A stretch of DNA of 64,000 nt from an uncultured Clostridia bacterium (GCA_944387895.1 CALXGQ010000013.1:1-64000); one strand, 5' to 3'. Positions 27,176-36,217 are shown, counted from the first letter of the stretch. Translations and numbers: made by a program. The notes: a model not told the origin generated them from the sequence alone.

Positions 27176-27511
27176 ATGGATCAGCAAAAGGTAGATATGT
27201 TTATCATGACCAATCAGAAGTATTTCCCGGCGGAGAAGATCCTGTTTCTCAAGGAGAAGCTTCTTTCTCTCGACGAGGATAAGTTTACGCTGGTTTCGGC
27301 GCTGGATCTGAAGGAGCCGACCACGCTTCTGATCATCTCTCTGTTTTTGGGTTATCTGGGCGTAGACCGCTTTATGATCGGTGATACCGGTATGGGCGTG
27401 CTGAAGCTGCTGACCGGCGGATGCTGCGGGATCCTGACCATCATCGACTGGTTTACCATTATGAACAAGACCAAAGAGCTCAATTTCAATAAGGTGATGA
27501 CGTTGATCTGA
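27176..27511 (+). CDS. TM2 domain membrane protein
   Basis: The 111-residue protein has a soluble helical N-terminus of about 45 residues (MFIMTNQKYFPAEKILFLKE) and then a TM2 domain: two membrane segments with LFLGYLGVDRFMIGDTGMGV between them, followed by GGCCGILTIIDWFTI. TM2 proteins are widespread and mostly of unknown function; the conserved Asp-Arg-Phe turn is present. It is the first gene of a two-gene unit with a DUF2752 protein four bases downstream, a pairing common in Firmicutes. Confidence 0.88.
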   Translation: MDQQKVDMFIMTNQKYFPAEKILFLKEKLLSLDEDKFTLVSALDLKEPTTLLIISLFLGYLGVDRFMIGDTGMGVLKLLTGGCCGILTIIDWFTIMNKTKELNFNKVMTLI

Positions 27512-27515
27512 CCGT

Positions 27516-27845
27516 GTGAAAAGGTTCATCGCGAAGCATTGGATCCCTTTTGTGGTCATCGGAATATTTCTGGCCGTGTTTTTTGCAACCGGCTTTACCT
27601 GCCCGATATTATATTTTTTTAAAATCCCCTGTCCGACCTGCGGCGTAACAAGAGCGCTGCTGGCGCTGCTGCGGCTGGATTTTAAGGCATATTTGCAGTA
27701 TAATTTCATGGCGGTGTTTCTGGTGTCCGCCGTATGGCTTCTCATTCATGCGCGGCTGTTTCGGCGCCGGAAAATCATCTACGGCTATTGTGCGGCGGTT
27801 CTGCTGGCCAATACGGCTGTCTACATATTCCGCATGATTCTTTGA
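27516..27845 (+). CDS. DUF2752 membrane protein
   Basis: This 109-residue protein has three hydrophobic segments and the family motif PCPTCGVTRALLALLRLDF near residue 36, where the two cysteines and the Thr-Arg pair are conserved. The role is unknown. The start is GTG at 27516, four bases after the TM2 gene, and a terminator follows directly. The second gene of the unit therefore probably works with the TM2 protein in the membrane. Confidence 0.85.
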   Translation: MKRFIAKHWIPFVVIGIFLAVFFATGFTCPILYFFKIPCPTCGVTRALLALLRLDFKAYLQYNFMAVFLVSAVWLLIHARLFRRRKIIYGYCAAVLLANTAVYIFRMIL

Positions 27846-27847
27846 AC

Positions 27848-27884
27848 AAAAATAAAAGCGCCTTTTTAAGGCGCTTTTATTTTT
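27848..27884. terminator. Terminator after DUF2752
   Basis: Long palindrome (AAAAATAAAAGCGCCTT against its complement, 27848-27864 with 27868-27884), A- and T-rich on either side. Confidence 0.9.
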
Positions 27885-28008
27885 GCGCAGATTGTTCAGA
27901 TCGGAAGGAACGGAACGCCCGGCGGGACGGCATAGCGCCGGGTTTCTGTATTTTTGCGATGCACCCCAGCGCCCTTTGGCAGATATAATGGGTAATAGGG
28001 GGTGTACC

Positions 28009-28809
28009 ATGAATACGATTGTTTTGATGGCGCTGGCGGCGACGCTCGGCACCTGGCTGGTAACGGCTCTGGGCGCGGCAACGGTGGTATTTTTCAAATC
28101 GCCCGATCCCAAGATCCTGAATCTGATGCTGGGTTTTGCCTCCGGCGTGATGATCGCCGCCAGCTTCTGGTCGCTTTTGCAGCCGGCGATCGAGCGCGCG
28201 GAAGCGGCGGGCAATCCGGCCTGGCTGGTGGCAACGGCGGGCTTTCTCAGCGGCGCGGCGTTTATGTGGATATCTGATAAGGTGGTCAGCCTGGCGCGGG
28301 GCCGGGCGAACGACGCCCGGGGCGGCCCCGGCGAACGGCTTGGCCGCATCATAATGCTGGTTTTGTCCATTACCCTGCATAACATACCGGAAGGGCTGGC
28401 GGTGGGCGTCGCCTTCGGCGCCCTGCGCAACGAGCCCTTTTCTGCCGAAGCGTTGATGGGGGCTTTTACCATTGCCGTGGGGATCGGGCTGCAGAACTTT
28501 CCGGAGGGGGCGGCCGTATCCCTGCCGCTGCGGCGGGAAGGCTATTCCCGCCGGAAATGCTTTCTTCTGGGGCAGGCGTCGGGGATGGTAGAACCGGCGG
28601 CCGGCGTGATCGGCGCGCTGCTGGTGGTCTATATCGAAGCGATTCTGCCTTTTGCCCTATCCTTTGCGGCAGGCGCTATGATCCTGGTGGCGGTGCATGA
28701 GCTGATCCCGGAATGCCAGCGCAACCAGAAAGGGCAGTCTTATTTTGCAACGACCGGGATCGTTGCCGGATTTGCCGTCATGATGCTGCTGGACGTGATG
28801 CTCGGTTGA
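28009..28809 (+). CDS. ZIP-family metal transporter
   Basis: The 266-residue membrane protein belongs to the ZIP family that imports zinc or other divalent metals. The metal-binding helix segments are LSITLHNIPEGLAVGVAFG and GIGLQNFPEGAAVSLPLRRE (near 120-175), with HELIPE near 225. About eight membrane segments are visible. The ATG at 28009 is chosen because AGGGGGTG lies just before it; the open frame upstream (from 27883) has no hydrophobic pattern and covers a terminator. It stands alone, with a terminator after it. Confidence 0.93.
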   Translation: MNTIVLMALAATLGTWLVTALGAATVVFFKSPDPKILNLMLGFASGVMIAASFWSLLQPAIERAEAAGNPAWLVATAGFLSGAAFMWISDKVVSLARGRANDARGGPGERLGRIIMLVLSITLHNIPEGLAVGVAFGALRNEPFSAEALMGAFTIAVGIGLQNFPEGAAVSLPLRREGYSRRKCFLLGQASGMVEPAAGVIGALLVVYIEAILPFALSFAAGAMILVAVHELIPECQRNQKGQSYFATTGIVAGFAVMMLLDVMLG

Positions 28810-28816
28810 ACGAAAT

Positions 28817-28856
28817 AAGCGGAACGGCTCCCGGGGAGCCGTTCCGCTTGTTTTTT
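28817..28856. terminator. Terminator between the ZIP gene and the nucleoside hydrolase gene
   Basis: 15-base-pair perfect stem (28817-28831 with 28835-28849) and a T run. It lies between convergent genes. Confidence 0.92.
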
Positions 28857-29772
28857 AATGATCAAAGGCCTGCAGCCGGGTGAAAAGATCTTCAAAAATC
28901 CGGTCCCGGTTGATTTGATAAACATAGGCGATGGGGTGCCGCCGGGAATCGAAGGCATAGCGGCAATCGTATTCCGGGATCGGCGCGGGGCGCTGATCCC
29001 AGCTCATCAGATGTTTTTCTCCGGTGAGCAGCCAGGCTACGGCGGTGACGTCCCAGATGACCCGCGTCCAGGGCTTTCCGGCCGCATATTCTTCCGCCTC
29101 GGCCACCGTGTTTTCCAGCAGATAATCGCAAAGGGCGTTTTTGCCCTTCAGCCAATGCTCCAGCTCATAGCGTGAAGTGGAAAAATGATCCACCACGCCG
29201 CCGCAGGGCAGCTGCACCACCGGGACGCCGCTGTCGAAGAGGACGCGGGCGGCGGCAATGTCCTGCTCCATGTTGAATTCTCTGGTGTCGGGGAGATGGT
29301 GCCCGTGCCCGCCCAGCCAGACGACAACGGTGCTTTCCTTCATGGCGGGATTGAGCAGCAGCGCCGATGCAATGTTGGTAGCGGCGCCGATGGCAACGAT
29401 ATAAAGAGGATTTTCCGGCTGGTATTGGCTGGCCAGCCGGGCAAGATAGGAAGCCGCGTCGGATTCCGCCGGGGTGTTTTCGTCCGGCAGATAGGAGGCC
29501 GCCCCCTTATGGACCGGAAGCTCCCGGCCGGTCAGCTTCAGCAGCTTTTGAATCTCCCGGTAGCTCTTTTTCATGCCGTCCCCCGGCGAAATGGATCTGC
29601 TGTTGAAGAAGGGCGCGGCGCAGATCCCTTTTACCCGAAGCTTCTCCGGGGCGCTGAGCAGATAGGCGATGGCGAACTGATCGTCGATTTCGTTATAGGC
29701 GTCCGTATCCAGCACCACATCCACAGGCTGCCGGGGCGGCGTCAGGCTTTTTATGTATTGCGCGTAGTCCAT
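28855..29772 (-). CDS. Nucleoside hydrolase-like protein
   Basis: This 305-residue protein belongs to the inosine-uridine nucleoside N-ribohydrolase superfamily, which splits ribonucleosides. The calcium-binding N-terminal motif reads VVLDTDAYNEIDDQFAIAYL, an altered form of the usual DTDxGxDDA, found in a distinct subgroup. NIASALLL and LGGHGHHLP correspond to later active-site regions, and DVTAVAWLL near the C-terminus carries the last calcium-site Asp. It may act on nucleosides or on another N-glycoside. GAGGTG precedes the ATG. The gene stands between the ZIP and thioesterase genes. Confidence 0.85.
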   Translation of the reverse strand: MDYAQYIKSLTPPRQPVDVVLDTDAYNEIDDQFAIAYLLSAPEKLRVKGICAAPFFNSRSISPGDGMKKSYREIQKLLKLTGRELPVHKGAASYLPDENTPAESDAASYLARLASQYQPENPLYIVAIGAATNIASALLLNPAMKESTVVVWLGGHGHHLPDTREFNMEQDIAAARVLFDSGVPVVQLPCGGVVDHFSTSRYELEHWLKGKNALCDYLLENTVAEAEEYAAGKPWTRVIWDVTAVAWLLTGEKHLMSWDQRPAPIPEYDCRYAFDSRRHPIAYVYQINRDRIFEDLFTRLQAFDH

Positions 29773-29856
29773 AAAAAAGTCACCTCGTTATGTAAGCGAT
29801 TTCATAAAGGGCGGGGCAGGAAGGCGGGTGGTTTGTCGGCTGGTTCCTGCGGCGGA

Positions 29857-30579
29857 TCAGGCGGTATGTTGGAAAAAGGAAACGGCGCAGGCAAACATCC
29901 GCTTGCCTTCTGCAGATTCGCCCTTGATCTGCACGCCGCCGTCCTCTTCCTCCGTGAAAAGAGTGAGCGGCTGGCCGGCCAGAACTTCGTGGAGAAAATC
30001 GATCTGAAAAGTCTGGATCTTCCCCGGGAATCCGCCCAGCGCCTGCTCGGCGTAGGCGGCGTAAAAGGTGTTGTTGACATGGCCGTTTCGATCGATGGCT
30101 TCCGCCCCGGGAACGATGCGGCAGGCCGGCGGCGCTTCAAAGTCCTTCAGCCGCCGAATCCGTTCGTCGAACGTGTGTTCAGGGTAGTACTCCTTCCCGG
30201 AATAGAGGTCCTGAACCGGAGCAAGGCGGCGGCTTGCGGCGTCGATGATGGCCCAGTTGGAGGTGCCGCGGATGAGGGGGGAACCGTCCGCGCCGGAGAT
30301 CAGATAATCCCGGCCGTAGCCTGCGCGGTTCGGCGGATGCGGCCAGGTGACGGCGGTGAGCGGTTCTTCCGGGGCGGGATCGCCGCAGACCTGATAACGG
30401 ATCCGGGTCACGACCCAGAGCAAACGGCGCGCCAGCAGCTCCTCATATCCGCAGCCCAGCTCCTTTGCGTGTTCGCCGGCGATATCCTGAAAGATTTTCA
30501 GCACCGTCTGCGGATGGAGATTCCCTTTTGCATCAGTACTGCCGCCGGGCAGGCGCAGCACGGAAACATATTTCATCAT
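29857..30579 (-). CDS. Acyl-ACP thioesterase
   Basis: The enzyme releases fatty acids from acyl carrier protein. The 240-residue product has two hot-dog folds: the first around TVLKIFQDIAGEHAKELG, the second with the FatA-like active-site segment IDRNGHVNNTFYAAYAEQAL (Asn and His conserved). The start is one of two tandem ATG codons (30579 or 30576) after AAGGAG; the longer open frame has no ribosome site. No fatty acid synthesis genes are adjacent. Confidence 0.9.
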   Translation of the reverse strand: MMKYVSVLRLPGGSTDAKGNLHPQTVLKIFQDIAGEHAKELGCGYEELLARRLLWVVTRIRYQVCGDPAPEEPLTAVTWPHPPNRAGYGRDYLISGADGSPLIRGTSNWAIIDAASRRLAPVQDLYSGKEYYPEHTFDERIRRLKDFEAPPACRIVPGAEAIDRNGHVNNTFYAAYAEQALGGFPGKIQTFQIDFLHEVLAGQPLTLFTEEEDGGVQIKGESAEGKRMFACAVSFFQHTA

Positions 30580-30662
30580 TAAAACTCCTTGCTTTGAAAA
30601 GTGTCTCCATTTTAGCATGCATTTTTCTGGAAATCAAGCGCCGCCGGAAAATTTAACAATCG

Positions 30663-31097
30663 TTAAAGGAATTTAGCGATCCAATAGAGAAGGCCGTAGA
30701 CGATGCTGGCCGCCGTGCCGTAGGCAATGACCGGGCCGGCAATGGTAAAGAGTTTGGCGCCAAGCCCGAGAATAAAGCCTTCATGGCGAAATTCCATGGC
30801 GGAGCTGGTGATGGAATTGGAAAACCCGGTGATGGGAATGATGGATCCGCCGCCGGCGAATTTTCCCAGCTTGTCGTAAACGCCGATTGCGGTAAGAAAA
30901 GCGCCGATGAAAACCATGCAGATCGGCACCCACAGCCGCACTTCTTCCGCATGGAGCCAGATTTTCAGAAGGTCGCCGATTCCTTCACCGATGCAGCAGA
31001 TCCCGCCTCCCGTCAGAAAGGCGCGCAGACAGTTTTTCATGATCGGGGAGTTGGGGGTTTTTTCCTGTAGATAAGCGCAGTATTCCTGCTTGTTCAT
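30663..31097 (-). CDS. spoVAC: SpoVAC-like forespore membrane protein
   Basis: SpoVAC is part of the channel that moves dipicolinic acid into the forespore and out at germination. The 144-residue product has about four membrane segments and the family pattern FLTGGGICCIGEGIGDLL and GGGSIIPITGFSNSITSSAMEF. The ATG at 31097 follows GAGGTG. It stands alone here; spoVAD and spoVAEB, which usually follow, are not present. A candidate sigma-G promoter precedes it at 31115-31144, though the implied leader is very short. Confidence 0.88.
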   Translation of the reverse strand: MNKQEYCAYLQEKTPNSPIMKNCLRAFLTGGGICCIGEGIGDLLKIWLHAEEVRLWVPICMVFIGAFLTAIGVYDKLGKFAGGGSIIPITGFSNSITSSAMEFRHEGFILGLGAKLFTIAGPVIAYGTAASIVYGLLYWIAKFL

Positions 31098-31402
31098 ATT
31101 TTTCACCTCACCGGAAGTATGTCCGAAAAAAGCAGGATTCATGCGCGTTGTGCAGCCCGACGGAAAAAGGTGGAATTTATCTATAAAATATAATCGGTTT
31201 ATTGGATGAAATCATTGACGAAAGCGTTCTTTTATGCTATAATATACACAATTGATCCCGCATATCGAAAAATATAGGAACGCTTTTAAAAAACATACTT
31301 CCAAAATTTGATGAATCTGCAAACCGGAGCTATTTTCAGGGCGCCGGAGCGGTGTGGGACGTGCGTTCTTTTGGTTACCGCCGCATCTCTTGGGGAGGCA
31401 TC
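31098..31402. other. Divergent intergenic region between spoVAC and the VanZ-like gene
   Basis: It holds a candidate sigma-G site for spoVAC (minus strand), a sigma-A promoter for the plus-strand genes at 31215-31243, and a leader of about 150 bases without a recognised structure. Confidence 0.5.
31215..31243 (+). promoter_or_regulatory. Sigma-A promoter of the VanZ-capD unit
   Basis: TTGACG (31215-31220), 17 bases, TATAAT (31238-31243). Confidence 0.85.
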
Positions 31403-31909
31403 ATGCTGAAGAAAAAGAACAGAAAAATCTTGATCCTGGCATTTTTTGTAATGCTGACGACGGTATTGATCTTTTCCAATTCTCTGAAAAACAGTTCGCA
31501 GTCTTATGAGGACAGCGGTTTTTTTCTTGCCCTTTTGGAGCCTTTGGCGGAGCGGCTGTTTGGAACGAACCCGGAATTTTTGCACTTTCTGGTGCGCAAG
31601 GGCGCGCATTTTTTTGAGTTTGCCGTTCTGGGGGCGTTGACCGCCGCGCTGCTTTCCGCCCTGCATGAGCAGTATGGCAGGAGATGGAGCGGATATGGAT
31701 GGTTTTACCTTCTCAGCATAGCGGTGATCGATGAATTTATTCAGTGCTTCACCGGGCGTACCAGCGCGGTAGAGGATGTGGTTCTTGATTTTGCGGGCGC
31801 CTTTTTGGGGTGCGGAGCCATGATGCTGCTGTCCGCAGCGGCAGAGCGTCGGAAAATGCGGCGGCAAACGGGTGGCCTGAGGAAAAAAGATCAGGATCAG
31901 ATAATATGA
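31403..31909 (+). CDS. VanZ-like membrane protein
   Basis: This 168-residue protein has four hydrophobic segments with the VanZ-family pattern: FSNSLKNSSQSYEDSG near residue 25, FLVRKGAHFFEFAVLGALTA in the middle, and AVIDEFIQCFTGRTSAVEDV with DFAGAFLG near the C-terminus. VanZ raises teicoplanin resistance in enterococci, but most homologues have unknown roles. The ATG at 31403 has GGGGAGG four bases upstream; earlier in-frame codons have none. It is 28 bases upstream of a CapD-like gene and shares its promoter. Confidence 0.88.
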   Translation: MLKKKNRKILILAFFVMLTTVLIFSNSLKNSSQSYEDSGFFLALLEPLAERLFGTNPEFLHFLVRKGAHFFEFAVLGALTAALLSALHEQYGRRWSGYGWFYLLSIAVIDEFIQCFTGRTSAVEDVVLDFAGAFLGCGAMMLLSAAAERRKMRRQTGGLRKKDQDQII

Positions 31910-31937
31910 AGAAGTAGGGGAGAAAGAAGATGTTTCG

Positions 31938-33878
31938 ATGGTAAAAAAGATATTCTTCAATCGTCAACTGATTGTGCGTCAGTTGTTTTTGATTATATGC
32001 GATATATTCGTCTTTGCCGCGTCCTCCTTTATGGCGCTCTGGCTGCGGCTGGAAGGCGGTCTTTTCGGGGTGCTGGAGTCGGATTATGCCCATAATGTCT
32101 TAACGGTTCTGCCCCTCTCGACGCTGGTTGCCATTATCGTTTACGCCTTGTTTGGGCTTTACAACAGTCTTTGGCGTTTTGCGGGCGAGCGGGAAAGTCT
32201 GCGGATTGTGGCGGCTTCTTTTTGCGTTTCGGTGCTGCATATCCTGCTGCTGTTTCTTTTTGATCTCAGCATCCCCCGCAGCTTTGTTTTTATCCAGTTT
32301 TTTCTGCTGGTATTCATGATGATGATCCTTCGCTTTTCCTACCGCTTTCTGCGTTATGAGAAAAAGAAGAAAATAGCCAGAGACAATGTTTCGGAACGGC
32401 CGCGCCGGACGATGATCATCGGCGCCGGGGACGCAGGGGCGATGGTGCTGAAGGAATTGCAGCAGAGCGCGTTCAGCCATAACCGGGTCGTCTGTATCGT
32501 CGATGACGATTCCAAAAAACAGGGAAACTATTTGCTTGGGGTGCCCATTGCCGGGGGCGTCGAGGATATCCCCGCGCTGGTGAAATGGTACCGCGTGGAA
32601 GAAATCATCGTGGCGATTCCCAGCGTCGGGGCAAAGGACCGCAGCAGGATCCTGGAGATCTGCGGTCAAACGAATTGCCGCCTGCGGATCCTGCCGGGCA
32701 TTTATCAGCTGGTAAACGGGGAGATCGGCGTGCAACACATTCGCGATGTGCAGATCGAGGATCTGCTGTCCCGGGAATCGGTGCGTTTGGATAATCAGGA
32801 AGAGCGGCGGTATTATGCCGGAAAAACGATCCTGGTCACCGGGGGAGGCGGTTCGATCGGCAGCGAGCTTTGCCGGCAGATCGCCGCCTGCAAGCCCAGG
32901 CAGTTGATCATATTTGATATTTATGAAAATAACGCATACGATACCCAGCAGGAGCTGGAGTATCAGTATGGCGGCAAGCTGAACCTTGCGGTGGAGATCG
33001 GATCGGTGCGCGACCGGGAGCGGGTGGAAGCCGTTTTTTCCCAATGGCGTCCGGAAATCGTATTCCATGCCGCGGCGCATAAGCATGTTCCCCTGATGGA
33101 GCGCAGCTCCTGCGAGGCCATCAAAAACAATGTATTCGGAACCTGCAATGTTGCGGATATGGCCGAAAAATACGGCGCGGAAAAGTTTGTGTTGATCTCC
33201 ACTGATAAGGCGGTCAACCCCACGAATATCATGGGCGCTTCCAAACGGCTCTGCGAAATGGTGGTTCAATGCCGGACCGGCGGAAAAACCAGCTTCGCGG
33301 CTGTCCGCTTCGGCAATGTGCTGGGCTCCAACGGCAGCGTGATCCCGCTTTTCAAGCGGCAGATCGCCGTGGGAGGCCCCATCACGATCACGGATAAACG
33401 GATCATTCGTTATTTTATGACCATCGCCGAAGCCAGCCAGCTTGTCATGGAGGCGGGCGCCATGGCAAAGAACGGCGAGCTGTTTGTTTTGGATATGGGA
33501 AAGCCGGTTCGGATCTATGATCTGGCGGTGAATATGATCAAGCTTTCGGGCATGAAGCCGCACGACGACATTGAAATCAAAGAAGTCGGCCTGCGTCCCG
33601 GCGAAAAGCTTTATGAGGAGCTGCTGATCCATACGGAAAACCTGGAAAAAACAAAGAACGATCTCATTTTCATCGAACGCGATACGCCTCTTGCCCGTTC
33701 TGAGGTGGCAGAGAAATTGCAGGTTCTGGCCGAAGCGCTGGAAAAGGCCAAAAGCGCTTCTGCGGTACCGTTCATCAAGGAAGCGATCCGCAGAACCGTT
33801 CCCTCTTTCCATGAGCCGGACGAGGTGAATCACAGAGCGGAAGAAGCGGAAGAGATGAAGGCTGCGCTCTGCCGTTAG
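31938..33878 (+). CDS. CapD/EpsC-like nucleoside-diphosphate-sugar 4,6-dehydratase
   Basis: The enzyme makes a modified UDP-sugar, probably from UDP-GlcNAc, for surface polysaccharide. Residues 1-140 hold four membrane segments; residues 150-270 form a CoA-binding-like Rossmann domain (MIIGAGDAGAMVLKEL). The catalytic domain starts at TGGGGSIGSELCRQI near 298 and includes FHAAAHKHVPLME and ISTDKAVNPTNIMGASKR. The 646-residue length fits the WbpM/CapD membrane type. It lies next to the chain-length and phosphatase genes of the same pathway. Confidence 0.93.
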   Translation: MVKKIFFNRQLIVRQLFLIICDIFVFAASSFMALWLRLEGGLFGVLESDYAHNVLTVLPLSTLVAIIVYALFGLYNSLWRFAGERESLRIVAASFCVSVLHILLLFLFDLSIPRSFVFIQFFLLVFMMMILRFSYRFLRYEKKKKIARDNVSERPRRTMIIGAGDAGAMVLKELQQSAFSHNRVVCIVDDDSKKQGNYLLGVPIAGGVEDIPALVKWYRVEEIIVAIPSVGAKDRSRILEICGQTNCRLRILPGIYQLVNGEIGVQHIRDVQIEDLLSRESVRLDNQEERRYYAGKTILVTGGGGSIGSELCRQIAACKPRQLIIFDIYENNAYDTQQELEYQYGGKLNLAVEIGSVRDRERVEAVFSQWRPEIVFHAAAHKHVPLMERSSCEAIKNNVFGTCNVADMAEKYGAEKFVLISTDKAVNPTNIMGASKRLCEMVVQCRTGGKTSFAAVRFGNVLGSNGSVIPLFKRQIAVGGPITITDKRIIRYFMTIAEASQLVMEAGAMAKNGELFVLDMGKPVRIYDLAVNMIKLSGMKPHDDIEIKEVGLRPGEKLYEELLIHTENLEKTKNDLIFIERDTPLARSEVAEKLQVLAEALEKAKSASAVPFIKEAIRRTVPSFHEPDEVNHRAEEAEEMKAALCR

Positions 33879-33891
33879 GCATGAAAACGGA

Positions 33892-33920
33892 TTGACAGGC
33901 GGAAGCCTTGATGATATAAT
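33892..33920 (+). promoter_or_regulatory. Consensus sigma-A promoter of the Wzz-kinase gene
   Basis: TTGACA (33892-33897), 17 bases, TATAAT (33915-33920): perfect consensus. Confidence 0.93.
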
Positions 33921-33972
33921 GAATTAGATAGATATACTGGGCTATTTTGCGATACGAAGACAAGGAGCATAG

Positions 33973-35490
33973 ATGAAAGAAAATACCAATCAAAATAATG
34001 AAATGGCGCAGATCGATTTGATGCGGATCGGGAAAGCGGTGTGGAAGCGTGCCTGGCTGATCTGCCTTTCCGCGGTGGCAGGCGCGGTGGCCGCCCTGCT
34101 CATCACGATCTATATGATCACGCCGATGTATAATTCCAGCGCGCTTTTTTACGTCAACAACGGATCGGTATCTGTGGGCGACGCGGCGCTGAGCATCAGT
34201 TCCAGCTCTCTTTCCGCCGCGCAGAAGCTGGTGGATACTTATATCGTGATATTAAAGAGCCGGGCCTGTCTGAATGACGTTATCGATTATGCCGGCCTGG
34301 ATCGGAGCTATGACGAGCTGGTCGGAATGATTTCCGCCGAATCGGTGAATTCAACGGAAGTGTTCAAGGTAGTGGTGACCAGCCCTGATCCGGCGGAGGC
34401 CAAAACCATTGCCAACGCCGTTGCCTATATTCTCCCCAAGCAGATCTCTACCATTATTGAAGGGTCTTCGGCCAAAATCGTAGATTATGCGGTCGTTCCT
34501 TCTTCTCCCAGCTCCCCGAACGTCCGGCGGAATGCCGTGCTGGGCTTTCTGGCCGGCGCCCTGCTGATGGGCGCGATCGTTGTCGTCTGGGAAATTTTCA
34601 ATACAACGGTACGCAGCGAAGAGGATATCACGCAATGCAGCGCTTATCCGGTGCTTGCCGCGGTGCCGAATATGAATGCCCATTCCGGCGGCGCTCGCAC
34701 GGCGCGTTCCCGCAGCAGGGGCGCTCATGCGAAAAAGAAAGGGAACAGTAGCGAAGAGGGCTTGCTCCTTGGCAATGTGAGCTTTGCCGCCTCGGAAGCC
34801 TATAAGCTTCTGCGGACGAAGCTGCAATTTTCCTTTGTGGACGAAATCACCTGCCCGGTGATCGGCGTTTCCAGCGCCCTGGCCGGGGAAGGAAAGAGCC
34901 TCTCCTCTGTCAACCTGGCCTTTTCGCTGGCTCAGTTGGATAAAAAGGTTCTGCTGGTCGAATGCGATCTGCGGCAGCCGACCATCGCGGAAAAACTGTC
35001 TGTGCGGAAAACGCCCGGCCTTTCCGACTATCTTACCGGCCAGAGCGAGCTGGAGGATATCTTCCAGCTTGGTAAAATCGGCGAGGAAAATCCGGTTCAT
35101 GTGATCACCTCCGGCCGGGTCCCGCCGAACCCCATCGAGCTGCTCAGCGCCACCAAAATGAGCAAAATGATCGGCGCTCTGCGCGAAGCCTACGACTATA
35201 TCATTCTGGATCTCCCTCCCGTTGGCGAGGTGAGCGACGCGATCGTGGCCTCCAAGATGACGGACGGCGTTTTGCTGGTGGTGCGTCAGGACTACTGCAA
35301 TACCGTTGCCCTGCGCAACGCCATTGGGCAGTTTGAGTTTGTGGGATCCAAGATTCTCGGTACGGTCTTCAACTTCTCCCGGGAGCAGAAAAACGCGTAT
35401 GGCTATTACAGCAAGCGCTATCGTTATAAGTATGCTTATCCGCATCCCCAGGAGAGGGCCGGGGATCAGGATCCTTCGGATCAGAGCTGA
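33973..35490 (+). CDS. Chain-length determinant fused to bacterial tyrosine kinase (Wzz-BY-kinase)
   Basis: The 505-residue protein controls polysaccharide chain length and export. The N-terminal Wzz domain is bounded by membrane segments near residues 25-50 and 185-205. The cytoplasmic kinase has Walker A in SALAGEGKSLSS (near 298), Walker A' LLVECDLRQP and Walker B IILDLPPVG. The C-terminus carries a cluster of seven tyrosines (YGYYSKRYRYKYAYPHP), the autophosphorylation tail. In many Firmicutes this is split into two proteins (CpsC and CpsD); here they are fused. The phosphatase gene follows ten bases after the stop. Confidence 0.93.
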   Translation: MKENTNQNNEMAQIDLMRIGKAVWKRAWLICLSAVAGAVAALLITIYMITPMYNSSALFYVNNGSVSVGDAALSISSSSLSAAQKLVDTYIVILKSRACLNDVIDYAGLDRSYDELVGMISAESVNSTEVFKVVVTSPDPAEAKTIANAVAYILPKQISTIIEGSSAKIVDYAVVPSSPSSPNVRRNAVLGFLAGALLMGAIVVVWEIFNTTVRSEEDITQCSAYPVLAAVPNMNAHSGGARTARSRSRGAHAKKKGNSSEEGLLLGNVSFAASEAYKLLRTKLQFSFVDEITCPVIGVSSALAGEGKSLSSVNLAFSLAQLDKKVLLVECDLRQPTIAEKLSVRKTPGLSDYLTGQSELEDIFQLGKIGEENPVHVITSGRVPPNPIELLSATKMSKMIGALREAYDYIILDLPPVGEVSDAIVASKMTDGVLLVVRQDYCNTVALRNAIGQFEFVGSKILGTVFNFSREQKNAYGYYSKRYRYKYAYPHPQERAGDQDPSDQS

Positions 35491-35500
35491 GGAAGGCACG

Positions 35501-36217
35501 TTGCATATCGCGGTCGATTTTCATACCCACGTTCTGCCGGGGATCGACGATGGAAGCCAATCTGTCGCCGAATCCCTTCAGATGCTGCGTAAAGAGGCGG
35601 AGCAGGGCGTGCATACTGTTGTGGCGACGCCGCATTTCTATGCCCATCGAACCGCTCCTCGGCAGTTTCTGCAAGAGCGGCAGGAGGCGGAGGTGCGTCT
35701 GCGGGCCGCCCTGGCCGGAGACCCGGGTCTGCCTGCGGTTGTGATGGGCGCTGAGGTTCATTTTTATGAAGGGATCAGCGATTCCGAATGCCTGCGCGAT
35801 CTTTCGATCGCCGGAACGGAATATATCCTGATCGAGATGCCGGATCCTCCCTGGCCGGAGCGCAGGCTCCGGGAGCTGGCGGATATCAGGCAAAAGCAGG
35901 ATCTGACGCCGATTGTTGCCCATCTCGATCGTTATGTTCGTTTTCCATTCTACAGTCGTTTGTTTGAGGCGCTTGCGCCGCTGCCGGTTCTGATCCAGAC
36001 CAACGCCGGCTTTTTTACCGGCTGGAAAACGCGGCAGGCGGCTCTGCGGTTGCTGCGCCGGGGGCAGATCCATCTGATCGGATCCGATTGCCATAATCTG
36101 ACGAGTAGGCCTCCCGATATGGGTTTGGCCGCCCGGGTGATCGAAAATGGGGCTGGAATGGCGGCGATAGAAAAAATAAACGCCCGAAGTCTTGACATTT
36201 TAAAGAAAATAGGTTAA
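35501..36217 (+). CDS. PHP-type tyrosine-protein phosphatase (CpsB/YwqE family)
   Basis: This manganese-dependent phosphatase would dephosphorylate the tyrosine tail of the upstream kinase. The metal ligands are visible in DFHTHVLPGIDDGSQS (residues 6-21), VVATPHFYAHR, GAEVHF, PIVAHLDRY and LIGSDCHNL. The product is 238 residues, as usual. The start is TTG at 35501 with AGGAAGG just before it; no ATG or GTG fits, and the open frame further upstream lies inside the kinase gene. A promoter for the next gene lies inside its 3' end. Confidence 0.9.
   Translation: MHIAVDFHTHVLPGIDDGSQSVAESLQMLRKEAEQGVHTVVATPHFYAHRTAPRQFLQERQEAEVRLRAALAGDPGLPAVVMGAEVHFYEGISDSECLRDLSIAGTEYILIEMPDPPWPERRLRELADIRQKQDLTPIVAHLDRYVRFPFYSRLFEALAPLPVLIQTNAGFFTGWKTRQAALRLLRRGQIHLIGSDCHNLTSRPPDMGLAARVIENGAGMAAIEKINARSLDILKKIG

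Noticed and set aside
27883-28008. N-terminal extension of the ZIP transporter
   Set aside because: It overlaps a terminator, has no hydrophobic pattern, and a strong ribosome site precedes the ATG at 28009.
35306-35500. Upstream extension of the PHP phosphatase
   Set aside because: The extension lies inside the kinase gene in another frame; the conserved protein starts at the TTG at 35501 with a ribosome site.
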